From assembly GCA_017936665.1 (NCBI GenBank), contig JAGBFB010000006.1, positions 1 to 64,000 on the forward strand: DNA of 64,000 nt, given 5' to 3'. Positions 32,962 to 41,800 of this stretch are shown one piece after another. The position numbers and the translations under genes were made by a program. The notes beneath the pieces were generated by a model that saw only the letters and a list, made by a program, of their open reading frames with translations, did not search any database and was not told where the DNA came from. This stretch comes from Spirochaetaceae bacterium (GTDB lineage: Bacteria > Spirochaetota > Spirochaetia > Treponematales > Treponemataceae). Position 1 is the stretch's first letter. Every line of letters starts with the position of its first letter.

Positions 32962-33882
32962 ATGAGTTATAAATACAAAACAGTACACGAAATTGCTCAA
33001 AAATGGCAAATTGCAGAACGAACAGTTCGTCATTATTGCTCGGAAGGAAGAATTCCTGGTGCAATTTTAGAAGGAAAAACATGGCTCATTCCTTCTAATT
33101 CTGAAAAACCAGAAAGACAGCCAAGACACACAAAATTTTCTCAAAAAGATAATATTCTTTCAATTTTGAAGCGAGAAAAAGAAGTTCAACTAAAGGGCGG
33201 AATCTATCACTATGTACAAATTGCATTAACTTATAATTCAAATCATATTGAAGGCTCTAAACTTACAGAAGAACAAACTCGACATATTTTTGAAACAAAA
33301 ACCTTTGGAATAACAGAAAATCCGATACAAATTGATGACATTATAGAAACAATAAATCACTTTAGATGTGTGGATTTAGTGATAGAAAGTGCAAAATCAA
33401 AACTTACAGAAAGTTTTATAAAACAACTTCATTTGATATTAAAAACAGGAACTACCGATAGTCAAAAATCTTGGTTCAAAGTTGGCGGATACAAATTACT
33501 AGAAAACGAAGTTGCAAATACACAAACAGCAAAGCCTAAAGAAGTTGCAACAAAAATGAAGGAACTCTTACAAAAATACAATTCAAAAGCAACAATCACT
33601 TTTGAAGATATTTTAGATTTTCATGTTGAATTTGAAAAAATCCACCCATTTCAAGATGGGAACGGTCGTGTTGGTCGTCTCATAATGTTCAAAGAATGCT
33701 TAAAACATAATATCGTACCTTTTATCATAACCGACCAACTAAAACTTTTTTACTATCGTGGCATTTCAGAATGGCACAATATACAAGGTTATTTAACAGA
33801 CACATGTCTTTCTGCACAAGATGAATTTAAGTTAGTTTTGAAGAGGTTTGGGATTTCTTTTAGCAAAGAGATTTTGAACTAG
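32962..33882 (+). CDS. Fic/DOC protein with N-terminal helix-turn-helix
   Basis: A 306-aa protein; the start at 32962 (M-S-Y-K-Y-K-T) follows the -10 box by 6 nt, while an ATG at 32935 lies in the promoter. Residues 5-45 form an excisionase/MerR-like HTH (E-I-A-Q-K-W-Q-I-A-E-R-T-V-R-H-Y). The Fic motif H-P-F-Q-D-G-N-G-R-V-G-R, with catalytic His, is near residue 227, and an inhibitory-helix motif S-N-H-I-E-G is at about 92, so it is an auto-inhibited (class II-like) AMP-transferase. Such proteins AMPylate host or bacterial targets. The HTH and the operator-like repeat suggest autoregulation. Confidence 0.9.
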   Translation: MSYKYKTVHEIAQKWQIAERTVRHYCSEGRIPGAILEGKTWLIPSNSEKPERQPRHTKFSQKDNILSILKREKEVQLKGGIYHYVQIALTYNSNHIEGSKLTEEQTRHIFETKTFGITENPIQIDDIIETINHFRCVDLVIESAKSKLTESFIKQLHLILKTGTTDSQKSWFKVGGYKLLENEVANTQTAKPKEVATKMKELLQKYNSKATITFEDILDFHVEFEKIHPFQDGNGRVGRLIMFKECLKHNIVPFIITDQLKLFYYRGISEWHNIQGYLTDTCLSAQDEFKLVLKRFGISFSKEILN

Positions 33883-33997
33883 ATTCGGAGAATTATTTAC
33901 TAGATAAAGTCGCCACATTGTGATACAAATTTTTGATTATTTAAAATAAAACTGCAAAAATATTTTTAATTACATTGAATCAAATTGATTATAAAAA

Positions 33998-34050
33998 AAA
34001 TAAACCCCGAAAAACATTAAACTATTAATTTAATATTTCGAGGTTTATTA
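33998..34050 (-). terminator. Terminator of the 960-aa lipoprotein gene
   Basis: AATAAACCCCGAAA pairs with TTTCGAGGTTTATT (one mismatch). On the minus strand a T8 run follows. The 225-bp gap between the Fic gene and this lipoprotein gene otherwise holds no recognisable feature. Confidence 0.75.
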
Positions 34051-34106
34051 ACAGATCATCTATGTGATGAAAAACTATAAAAGTAATCCATCACATAAAA
34101 AGAACC

Positions 34107-36989
34107 TTAATTTGTATCACGGGTATAAGTTGAATAAGCAGTAAAGGTTCCATATTTTACTTTTAAATCGGTAATTGTGAGAACATTACCAGAATTCCAT
34201 GTACCAGTAATTTTCAACTCAGTAATATTATCACAATCAACAAATACTGTATCTGCAATGGATAAAACTGTATCAGGAATTGTAACACTTACAATGGAGT
34301 CACAATTATAGAATGTTCTATGTTTAAGTTCTGTTAATCCACTACCAATAGTCAATGTTCTAAGCATAGTACAACCTGCAAAAGCATCACCTCCAAGAAC
34401 TGTTACAGAATCAGGAATATTTACAATTGTCAATGAAGAATCATAACAAAATGCACTACCTCCTATAACTTGTAAAGTACTTGGAAGGGTTATATATGCA
34501 AGATTATCACAATCAGAAAAAGCATTGGCACCAATAAATTCCAATCCTGGTCCTAAAAATTCAACACTCGTCAATTTATCACAATCATAAAAAGCACTAT
34601 GCCCAATACTTACAACACTACTTGGTATAATAACACGAGTAATTTTATTATTATCATTGAAAACATTTTCTGCAATATCAGTTACACCATTTGGAATTCT
34701 TATTACACCTTCAGCATTATCCCAACTCATAAGTGTTGTTCCAACAATGTTAGCACCTGCTTCTGTTCCTATGGTAGGATCTGAACTTCCACTACCCCCG
34801 CTAGCAGGTCCTTTTGTAAGAACTGTCCATTTTTCTCCATCGTATATGTATGCACAGTTTTCTGTTGTATTCCAGTATGCATCCAAGTATTTAGGCTCAT
34901 GGATAAAGTTAGTATTAGCGTAACTTCCTAGCCAATTAATAGAGATTCCGTCGTTACCTGCTGCTCCGTCAGCTCCTGCTTGTGCAAGTAAAATCCACTC
35001 TGTACCATTATAAATATAAGAACAACCATCTGTTGCATTGAAGAAAGCATCCATAGCATCTGGATTAGGTACTTCATTGAAATTTACAAAAGAACCAAGC
35101 CATCTTATAGAACCATCACCAGAACTTGTTGCACCATCAGTACCTTTGCGTGCAAGTAATTCCCAACTAGAACCAGTATAAATGTATGAGCAACCATCTG
35201 TCGTATTGTAATATGCATTTAAGGCTTTAGGATTTGAGATTTTACTTGAATCAGTGTAACTTCCAAGCCATTTAATTGATACACCTGTGTCACCTGTATC
35301 ACCTTTTTGTGCTAGTAATTCCCACCTAGACCCATTATAAATATAAGAACAACCATCAATTGTATTGTAATATGCATCTAACTTCTGTGGATAAGATATT
35401 TGATTAGAACTAGCATAACTGCCTCGCCAATTGATTGAAAGTCCTGATTCTCCTTTACTTGCAAGAAGTTGCCACCTTGGTGTGTAAACTCCTTCTGAAA
35501 TATAAATATAAGAACAACCATCTGTAGAATTACGATATGCATCTAAATGTTGTGGATTGTTAATTTCATTAGCAGAAGAAAAACTACCCAGCCAATTAAT
35601 ACTTTTCCCATCTTGACCATCATTTCCGTCCGCTCCATCAATACCATCTTCTCCATCTTCTCCATCTTCTCCTGCTTGAGCAAGTAAGTCCCAATAACAA
35701 CCATTCCAAATATATGAACATCCATCCGTTGTATTATAATATGCATCTAAATACTGAGGATTAGAAATATTATCAGAAGATGAATAACTTCCTCGCCAAT
35801 TAATGCTTCGGGCATCTTCTCCATCTTTTCCATTTGTACCATCGGCTCCTGCTTTAGCAAGCAATACCCAGTCCCCGTCGATACAAATATATGCACAACC
35901 ATCACTTGTATTGTAATATGCATCTAAATGACCTGTTGGCCAATTGTCTGATTGAGCAGCACTTGTAGAATAATAACTTCCTAACCAATTAATACTTTTA
36001 CCAGGTAATGTTAAAATTTCCCATCCACTATTTGTATATATGTATGAGCATCCATCACTTGTATTATAATAGACATCTAAATATTCAGGATAATAAATCC
36101 AATCAGAAGAACCATACGATCCTATCCAGTTGATACTTCTTCCATCTTCACCATCACGACCTGCTTGAGCAAGTAAGTCCCAAAAATAACCATTCCAAAT
36201 ATATGAACATCCATCGTTATAATTAAAATATGCATTATTTAACTCTGGATTTTCAGGAGTTTCCCAAAAACTGCCTAACCACTTAAATGAATCAGATTCC
36301 AATTCTGCAGAATTCAAATATGAAGTTCCTAAACGTCCCGAATAATAAATAGCAATATCAATTTCTTCAGAATCATAAAGTTGTAATACTTTTTCGCCTT
36401 TTTGTATATAAAGTTCGTATCCTGTACTTATAGGAATATTTGAAATTTCAAAATATCCATCCTCATCAACTTTTGCTATAAATGAAGTTCCTGGAATAAA
36501 AACATCCAAACCTAAAACGCCATCAATTGAATAATCAATATAAACTTGTCCAGATAAACTACCTGTTGCTGTTAATCCTAAAACATCTGGGGTTACTGTT
36601 TCTGATGCTCTAACAACAACATTTGTTGCAACTGCTTTTTGAGTTGATGAATTTGATGAAGCATAAATTGTATAAACGCCTTCTGGTACATTTTCAAAAA
36701 TGTATTCGCCTTTGGAATTTGTGATTCCTACGGATTCTAAACTTCTTGATTTTCTAAGAATTGTTCTTGTTATACAATTATTTGAAGCCATTAAACCATT
36801 TGAAGAAAACAAAGAAACTTGAATACCTGAATAATCTGATACAGTTGCATTATCATAAATTACTGTACCTTGTATAGTTCCTGTTTTTTCTGGTTCAATA
36901 ACAGAAACAGGATCCTTACACCCAACTATAACAAAAAAACAATTTGCTAGAATTAGAATTAAAACAAAACTCTCAAAATTTTTTTTCAT
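34107..36989 (-). CDS. Lipoprotein with nine W-G-S repeats, collagen-like spacers and LRR C-terminus
   Basis: A 960-aa surface-type lipoprotein (lipobox V-I-V-G-C, Cys24). Residues 35-215 contain two carboxypeptidase-regulatory/CnaB-like beta domains. Residues of about 235-725 hold nine roughly 45-aa repeats of the form I-N-W-L-G-S-Y...L-D-A-Y-Y-N-T-T-D-G-C-S-Y-I-Y-N-G...W-E-L-L-A-Q-A-G, reminiscent of small carbohydrate-binding modules, separated by collagen-like G-x-y runs (for example G-E-D-G-E-D-G-E-D-G-I-D). Residues of about 750-930 are BspA-type LRRs. AAGGAG precedes the ATG. Adhesion to a glycan or host surface is inferred. It is divergent from an XRE regulator. Confidence 0.88.
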   Translation of the reverse strand: MKKNFESFVLILILANCFFVIVGCKDPVSVIEPEKTGTIQGTVIYDNATVSDYSGIQVSLFSSNGLMASNNCITRTILRKSRSLESVGITNSKGEYIFENVPEGVYTIYASSNSSTQKAVATNVVVRASETVTPDVLGLTATGSLSGQVYIDYSIDGVLGLDVFIPGTSFIAKVDEDGYFEISNIPISTGYELYIQKGEKVLQLYDSEEIDIAIYYSGRLGTSYLNSAELESDSFKWLGSFWETPENPELNNAYFNYNDGCSYIWNGYFWDLLAQAGRDGEDGRSINWIGSYGSSDWIYYPEYLDVYYNTSDGCSYIYTNSGWEILTLPGKSINWLGSYYSTSAAQSDNWPTGHLDAYYNTSDGCAYICIDGDWVLLAKAGADGTNGKDGEDARSINWRGSYSSSDNISNPQYLDAYYNTTDGCSYIWNGCYWDLLAQAGEDGEDGEDGIDGADGNDGQDGKSINWLGSFSSANEINNPQHLDAYRNSTDGCSYIYISEGVYTPRWQLLASKGESGLSINWRGSYASSNQISYPQKLDAYYNTIDGCSYIYNGSRWELLAQKGDTGDTGVSIKWLGSYTDSSKISNPKALNAYYNTTDGCSYIYTGSSWELLARKGTDGATSSGDGSIRWLGSFVNFNEVPNPDAMDAFFNATDGCSYIYNGTEWILLAQAGADGAAGNDGISINWLGSYANTNFIHEPKYLDAYWNTTENCAYIYDGEKWTVLTKGPASGGSGSSDPTIGTEAGANIVGTTLMSWDNAEGVIRIPNGVTDIAENVFNDNNKITRVIIPSSVVSIGHSAFYDCDKLTSVEFLGPGLEFIGANAFSDCDNLAYITLPSTLQVIGGSAFCYDSSLTIVNIPDSVTVLGGDAFAGCTMLRTLTIGSGLTELKHRTFYNCDSIVSVTIPDTVLSIADTVFVDCDNITELKITGTWNSGNVLTITDLKVKYGTFTAYSTYTRDTN

Positions 36990-37043
36990 AAAATTTCTCC
37001 TTCATTAAAGCACATCTCTTAATTCGAGATTTTTTCTAATTTT

Positions 37044-37110
37044 CTCGATGTAATCGATTATAAATCCTTAAATTCTCGATGTCAAGAAATTTTAAGTTAA
37101 TTTTCTCGAT
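37044..37110. promoter_or_regulatory. Three CTCGAT operator-like repeats at 30-31-bp spacing
   Basis: CTCGAT, within TTCTCGAT(G/T), occurs at 37044-37049, 37075-37080 and 37105-37110, spaced 31 and 30 bp. An inverted copy (ATTCGAG) lies at 37023-37029. The first site lies at the expected start point of the lipoprotein transcript, the second touches its -35 box and the third touches the -10 box of the XRE gene. The layout repeats that of 1716-1788 with an unrelated motif. Confidence 0.65.
37057..37085 (-). promoter_or_regulatory. Full-consensus promoter of the 960-aa lipoprotein gene
   Basis: Minus strand: TTGACA (37085-37080), 17 bp, TATAAT (37062-37057), perfect in both boxes. A promoter this strong probably needs repression, which fits the flanking CTCGAT sites. 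Transcription should start near 37050, leaving a leader of about 60 nt with AAGGAG. Confidence 0.8.
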
Positions 37111-37122
37111 TAAACTGAGAGC

Positions 37123-37404
37123 ATGGAAAATTACCTTGATGAATTTAGAATGAATGTAAAATATTACAGAGAAAAAATGGATATTTCTCAAACACAACTT
37201 TCAATTATTTGTGATTGTGGAACAGGAACTATCGGTGGAATAGAATCAGGAAAAGCAAAACCTTCTTTTGATATGATGATAAAAATTGCCCAAGCCCTCA
37301 AGGTAACTCCCGCTGATTTATTTATCAGAGATATTTCAAAATCAAAAACTGAACTTAAACAAGAACTAAAACAACAATTTGAATCAATTTTAAGTAGACT
37401 GTAA
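37123..37404 (+). CDS. XRE-family helix-turn-helix regulator
   Basis: A 93-aa DNA-binding protein: M-D-I-S-Q-T-Q-L-S-I-I-C-D-C-G-T-G-T-I-G-G-I-E-S-G-K-A-K-P-S is a full Cro/C1 HTH (residues 21-50), followed by M-M-I-K-I-A-Q-A-L-K-V-T-P-A-D-L-F and a Lys/Glu helix. TAAACT ends 6 nt before the ATG and no Shine-Dalgarno site is present. It is divergent from the LRR lipoprotein and upstream of DUF4143 ATPase 2. The decamer ATCGATTATA is shared between this intergenic region (37053-37062) and the ATPase operator (37473-37482), so it may control both neighbours; this is inference. Confidence 0.9.
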   Translation: MENYLDEFRMNVKYYREKMDISQTQLSIICDCGTGTIGGIESGKAKPSFDMMIKIAQALKVTPADLFIRDISKSKTELKQELKQQFESILSRL

Positions 37405-37423
37405 AATCATAGAAAATTATTTA

Positions 37424-37490
37424 TTGACTTTTAATCTCTTGTCGAATATAATCGACAATATACAGTATTTTTATCGATTATATTCGACAA
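37424..37490 (+). promoter_or_regulatory. Promoter of ATPase 2 with paired dyad operators
   Basis: TTGACT (37424-37429), 17 bp, TATAAT (37447-37452). The -10 box is the centre of a dyad TTGTCGA-ATATAA-TCGACAA (37439-37458). A second dyad, TTATCGATTATATTCGACAA (37471-37490), lies just after the start site; 17 bp of each are perfect inverted copies of one another. A protein on both dyads would block polymerase binding and escape. AAAGGA precedes the ATG at 37503. Confidence 0.7.
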
Positions 37491-37502
37491 AGGAAATTTT
37501 AT

Positions 37503-38762
37503 ATGAATCATAGAATATTAAAATCTATCATTTTTGATCAACATGAAATTATAAAAAATTTTAATATAAATAAACGAGAATATAATTTTGACTTAAATGC
37601 TAATTATGTTTTGGTTGGATTGCGTAGAGCAGGAAAATCTACTCTTTTATATAAAATTGTACAAGATTTAATAGAACAAGATATTGAATGGAATCAAATT
37701 ATTTATATTAATTTTGAAGATGAAAGATTAACTGATTTCACTATTCAAGATTTTAATGATATTTTATTAGTCCAAAGTGAACTTAGTAATAAAAAAGGAT
37801 ATTTTTTCTTTGACGAAATTCAAAATATTGATGGATGGGAAAAATTTGCTCGACGATTAGCAGATTCAAAAGAACATATTTTTATCACAGGAAGCAATGC
37901 AAAAATGCTTTCTAGTGAAATTGAAAAAACTCTTGGAGGAAGATTTCTTTCTAAATATATTTCCCCATATAATTTTAGAGAATTTTTAACTGCAAAACAG
38001 CAAGATTTTTCTGAATCTTCAATTTTAAGTACTAAATCATCAGGAAAAATCATTAGAAATTTTACCGAATATTTTTACTTTGGAGGATTTCCAGAAACTG
38101 TTAATTTTATGGAAAAAAGAGAATATGTTTCTAGTATATATCAAAAAATTTTGCTAGGTGATATTGCTACTCGTAATAATATTAGAAATCTTACAGGATT
38201 AAAAATTTTAATTAAAAAAATTGCAGAAACTACAAAAGACGAAATTTCTTATTCCAAATTACACAATATTCTTAAAAGTATTGGAATTCAGATTAGTAAA
38301 GATGTGATTATTGATTATGTAAAATATGCCCATCAAGCTTATTTAATTTTTTCTGTAAAAAATTATTTTTCAAAATTTGTAGAAAAAGAAACAACTCCTA
38401 AATATTTTTTTTATGATAATGGACTTATAAATCTTTTTCTATTAAATGAAGAACCTAGATTATTAGAAAATCTAGTTGCAATAAATCTCAAACATAAATA
38501 TAAAGATGAAGTATTTTATTTGAAATCATCTTCTATTGATATAGATTTTTTTGTTCCTGAAATTCAAACTGTTTTTCAAGTTGCATATTCAATAAAAAAT
38601 ATTTCCTCACAAAGAGAAATAACTTCACTTATCGAAGTTGCAAAATCTTTTAAAGAAGCAAAACAATTTGTTATTATCACTTTTGAAGAAGAAGATTCTA
38701 TCAATATTGATAATATAGAAATTAAAATTATCCCTATTTGGAAATGGCTTTTATCTATATAA
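37503..38762 (+). CDS. AAA (AAA_14) ATPase with DUF4143 domain, second copy
   Basis: A 419-aa paralogue of the protein at 31465. Walker A G-L-R-R-A-G-K-S is at about residues 38-45, Walker B Y-F-F-F-D-E-I-Q at about 99-106, and I-T-G-S-N-A-K-M-L follows. The DUF4143 part has L-L-E-N-L-V-A-I-N-L-K-H-K and S-I-D-I-D-F-F-V-P, where the acidic/lysine positions suggest a PD-(D/E)xK-like core. Base composition is even more AT-rich than its surroundings, hinting at transfer. It is monocistronic, with AAAGGA before the ATG and a strong terminator downstream. It differs strongly in sequence from copy 1, so it is not a recent duplicate. Confidence 0.88.
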   Translation: MNHRILKSIIFDQHEIIKNFNINKREYNFDLNANYVLVGLRRAGKSTLLYKIVQDLIEQDIEWNQIIYINFEDERLTDFTIQDFNDILLVQSELSNKKGYFFFDEIQNIDGWEKFARRLADSKEHIFITGSNAKMLSSEIEKTLGGRFLSKYISPYNFREFLTAKQQDFSESSILSTKSSGKIIRNFTEYFYFGGFPETVNFMEKREYVSSIYQKILLGDIATRNNIRNLTGLKILIKKIAETTKDEISYSKLHNILKSIGIQISKDVIIDYVKYAHQAYLIFSVKNYFSKFVEKETTPKYFFYDNGLINLFLLNEEPRLLENLVAINLKHKYKDEVFYLKSSSIDIDFFVPEIQTVFQVAYSIKNISSQREITSLIEVAKSFKEAKQFVIITFEEEDSINIDNIEIKIIPIWKWLLSI

Positions 38763-38802
38763 ATTAAATAGATAAATTACTGTAAATCGTCCCCACACAC
38801 AA

Positions 38803-38857
38803 ACAAAACACCTTTCCATACTTCACTTAAAAATAAAAGTACAAAAAGGTGTTTTGT
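38803..38857. terminator. Bidirectional terminator after ATPase 2
   Basis: ACAAAACACCTTT (38803-38815) pairs perfectly with AAAGGTGTTTTGT (38845-38857). T-rich sequence on the plus side serves the ATPase; the carB-dapF gene ends 26 bp further on from the other side. Confidence 0.8.
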
Positions 38858-38882
38858 TTTATAAAAGAATTTATAACAAATC

Positions 38883-41800
38883 CTAAATTTCTATTACACC
38901 ATCGTAAATTAGTTCAGCTGAACCTGTTAAGAAAACTGTATCGCCTGTGTAGTTTACAATGAGTTCGCCGCCTTTTACTTTTACTGTAATATCTTCGTTC
39001 ATTGGGCAGTAATCGTTTAACACAGCTGCAATAGCGGCGGCGCAAGCACCTGTTCCACAAGCAGGAGTTTCACCGTTTCCTCGTTCCCAAGTGCGTAGTT
39101 TTAATTCGTTTCTTCCAACTACACGAACAAATTCTGCATTCACTCTATTTGGGAACGCTCTATGGTTTTCAAACTGAGGTCCAATACGAGCAACATCTAT
39201 TTTATCAACAAAACTACTGAACACTACACAATGTGGATTTCCCACAGAAAGAACTGTTGCAGAATAATCAATTCCTTCAACATTTATCGGTGCGTTAATA
39301 ATTGCTTCTTGACCTTCAGCAATTTGTATTCTTGTAGGAATTTTTTCTGGAGCAAATTCAGGTTTACCCATATCTACTTTTACAGAAGAAACTTTTCCGT
39401 TTTGCATATAAACAGTTAATTCTTTTACACCTGCTTCTGTTTCGATAGTCATTGTTGCAGAGTGTTCTTCAGAAGATTTAATTAAATCTGCAATTCCGTT
39501 TACATTGTTATCAAATAGATATTTTGCAACACATCTAATTGCGTTTCCTGCCATTTTTCCTTCTGAACCATCTTGATTAAAAATTCTCATGGCAGCATCT
39601 GCTTTATCAGAAAGTGAAACCATAACTAAAGAGTCAGCTCCAATTCCTTTTCGGCGGTTACAAAGACGAACACTCAATCCTTCTGGATTTTCCACAACTT
39701 GTTCAAAAGCATTAAACACAATAAAGTCATTTCCTGCACAATGCATTTTTGAAAAAGCAAGTTTTGTTCTTGTATCTCGTAATTTATTGATATCAACTAA
39801 TTCTACATTGTTCACGTTGTAATTTGAAGCTAAACAATCTGCAATAGCATTTGCTGTATCAAGAGAAGTTAAACAAGGAATATCCCGTTCTACTGCATGA
39901 CGACGCATTTTTACAGAATCTGCTCTTGGATTTCGGCCTTTTGCAGATGTAGAAATTACATAATCAATTTTTCCTGTATCAAGAAGAGTTAACAAGTTAT
40001 CTTCTGAATTTTCATGAATTTTATTTACGGTTACAACTTCCATACCAAAGTCAGAAATGATTTTTGCATTTCCTTCTGTAGCATAAAGTTCAAATCCCAT
40101 ATCATAGAATTTTTTTGCTAAATCAGGAAGTTCATATTTATCTGTTTTTCGTACGCTGAATAAAACTCCACCTGATTTTTTCATGGTGTAACCTGCGGCA
40201 AGCAATCCTTTACAAATTGCTTCTTCTCTAGTTGAAGCTAAACCTAAAACTTCACCAGTAGATTTCATTTCAGGTCCAAGATGTGTATCAACATCCATCA
40301 ATTTTTCAAAACTGAAAACTGGAACTTTTACTGCAAAGTATGGAGGATTTCTGTACAATCCTGTTCCGTAACCCATATCTTTAATTTTTTCACCAAGCAT
40401 TGCACGTGTAGCAAGTTCTACCATTGGAACGCCTGTAACTTTACTGATATAAGGAACTGTACGACTTGAACGAGGATTTACTTCTATTATATACAATTCA
40501 TTATTGTAAACTAGATATTGAATATTTACTAAACCTTTTGTTCCAAGTTTTAATGCTAAATCTTGGCTTTGTTTAATAATTTTTTCACGAAGAACATCGT
40601 TTAAGTTCCAGCTTGGATAAACTGCGATAGAATCTCCAGAGTGAATTCCTGTGCGTTCAATGTGTTCCATGATTCCAGGAATTAAAACATCTTCACCATC
40701 ACAAATTCCGTCAACTTCAAGCTCAATTCCCATCATGTATTGGTCAATAAGAACTGGATTTTCAATTCCTTGTGCTAAAATGATTTTCATGTATTCTTTT
40801 ACATCATCATCATTAAAAGCAACAATCATGTTTTGTCCACCAAGAACATAACTTGGTCGGAGCAATACTGGATAACCTAATTTTTTAGTTGCTTCAAGTG
40901 CTTCTTCGCAAGTAAATACTGTTAATCCTTTTGGACGATTGATATTTAGTTTTTCACAAAGTTCTTCAAATCTTTCTCGATCTTCTGCAAGGTCAATGGA
41001 GTTTGCACTTGTTCCTAAAATTTGAATTCCCTGGCTATCTAAGAATTTTGTAAGTTTAATTGCTGTTTGACCACCGAATGCAACTACAACACCAATTGGT
41101 TTTTCTGTGTTGATTACACCCATTACATCTTCTGGAGTAAGTGGTTCAAAATACAATCGGTCTGCTGTGTCAAAGTCTGTAGAAACTGTTTCTGGGTTAT
41201 TGTTGATAATTGCAACTTCGTAACCAAGTTTTTTCAAGTTCCATACACATTGAACACTTGCGTAGTCAAATTCAATTCCCTGACCAATACGAATTGGACC
41301 AGAACCAAGAACAACAATTGTTCCCTTACTTGAACGATTTTTTAAGGTCTTAAGATATGATTCTGCTTCGTTTTCGCAATTATATGCTGAATAGAAATAT
41401 GGAGAATCGCTTTCGAATCTTCCTGTACAAGTGCTTACCAATTTAAAGCCTGAAGGAATATGAGCAAGTTTTCCTTCTTTTACAAGTTTTGCTGCTTCTT
41501 CTGATTCTTTTAAGTTTCCTAAAGCACCTGTAATTTTTACACCAGAAACATCTTGAATTAATTTATCTGGGAACCCAGCTTCTTTTAATTCTTTATATTT
41601 TTCTAATGTTAATTCTGCTTTTCCGTTTTTAACATCTTCAAGGAAGTGTTCATTATTTGCGATATTTTGGAATTTATCTAAGAACCACCAATCAATTTTG
41701 CAAACATCATAAATTTCTTCATGAGTCATACATCCACGATAAATTGCTTCGTAAACTGCAAAAATTCTTTGGTCTGTACATTCTCCAACTCGACGACGAA

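Noticed and set aside
34830-36260. Regularly spaced similar DNA segments that could suggest a CRISPR-like or tandem-repeat array
   Set aside because: They lie in one long open frame and encode the nine W-G-S protein repeats; unit sequences diverge at synonymous sites and there are no unique spacers or cas genes.
38883-39761. dapF as a separate gene with an internal start
   Set aside because: The methionine before H-C-A-G-N-D-F has no ribosome-binding site and the frame is continuous with carB, so a fusion is the simpler reading.
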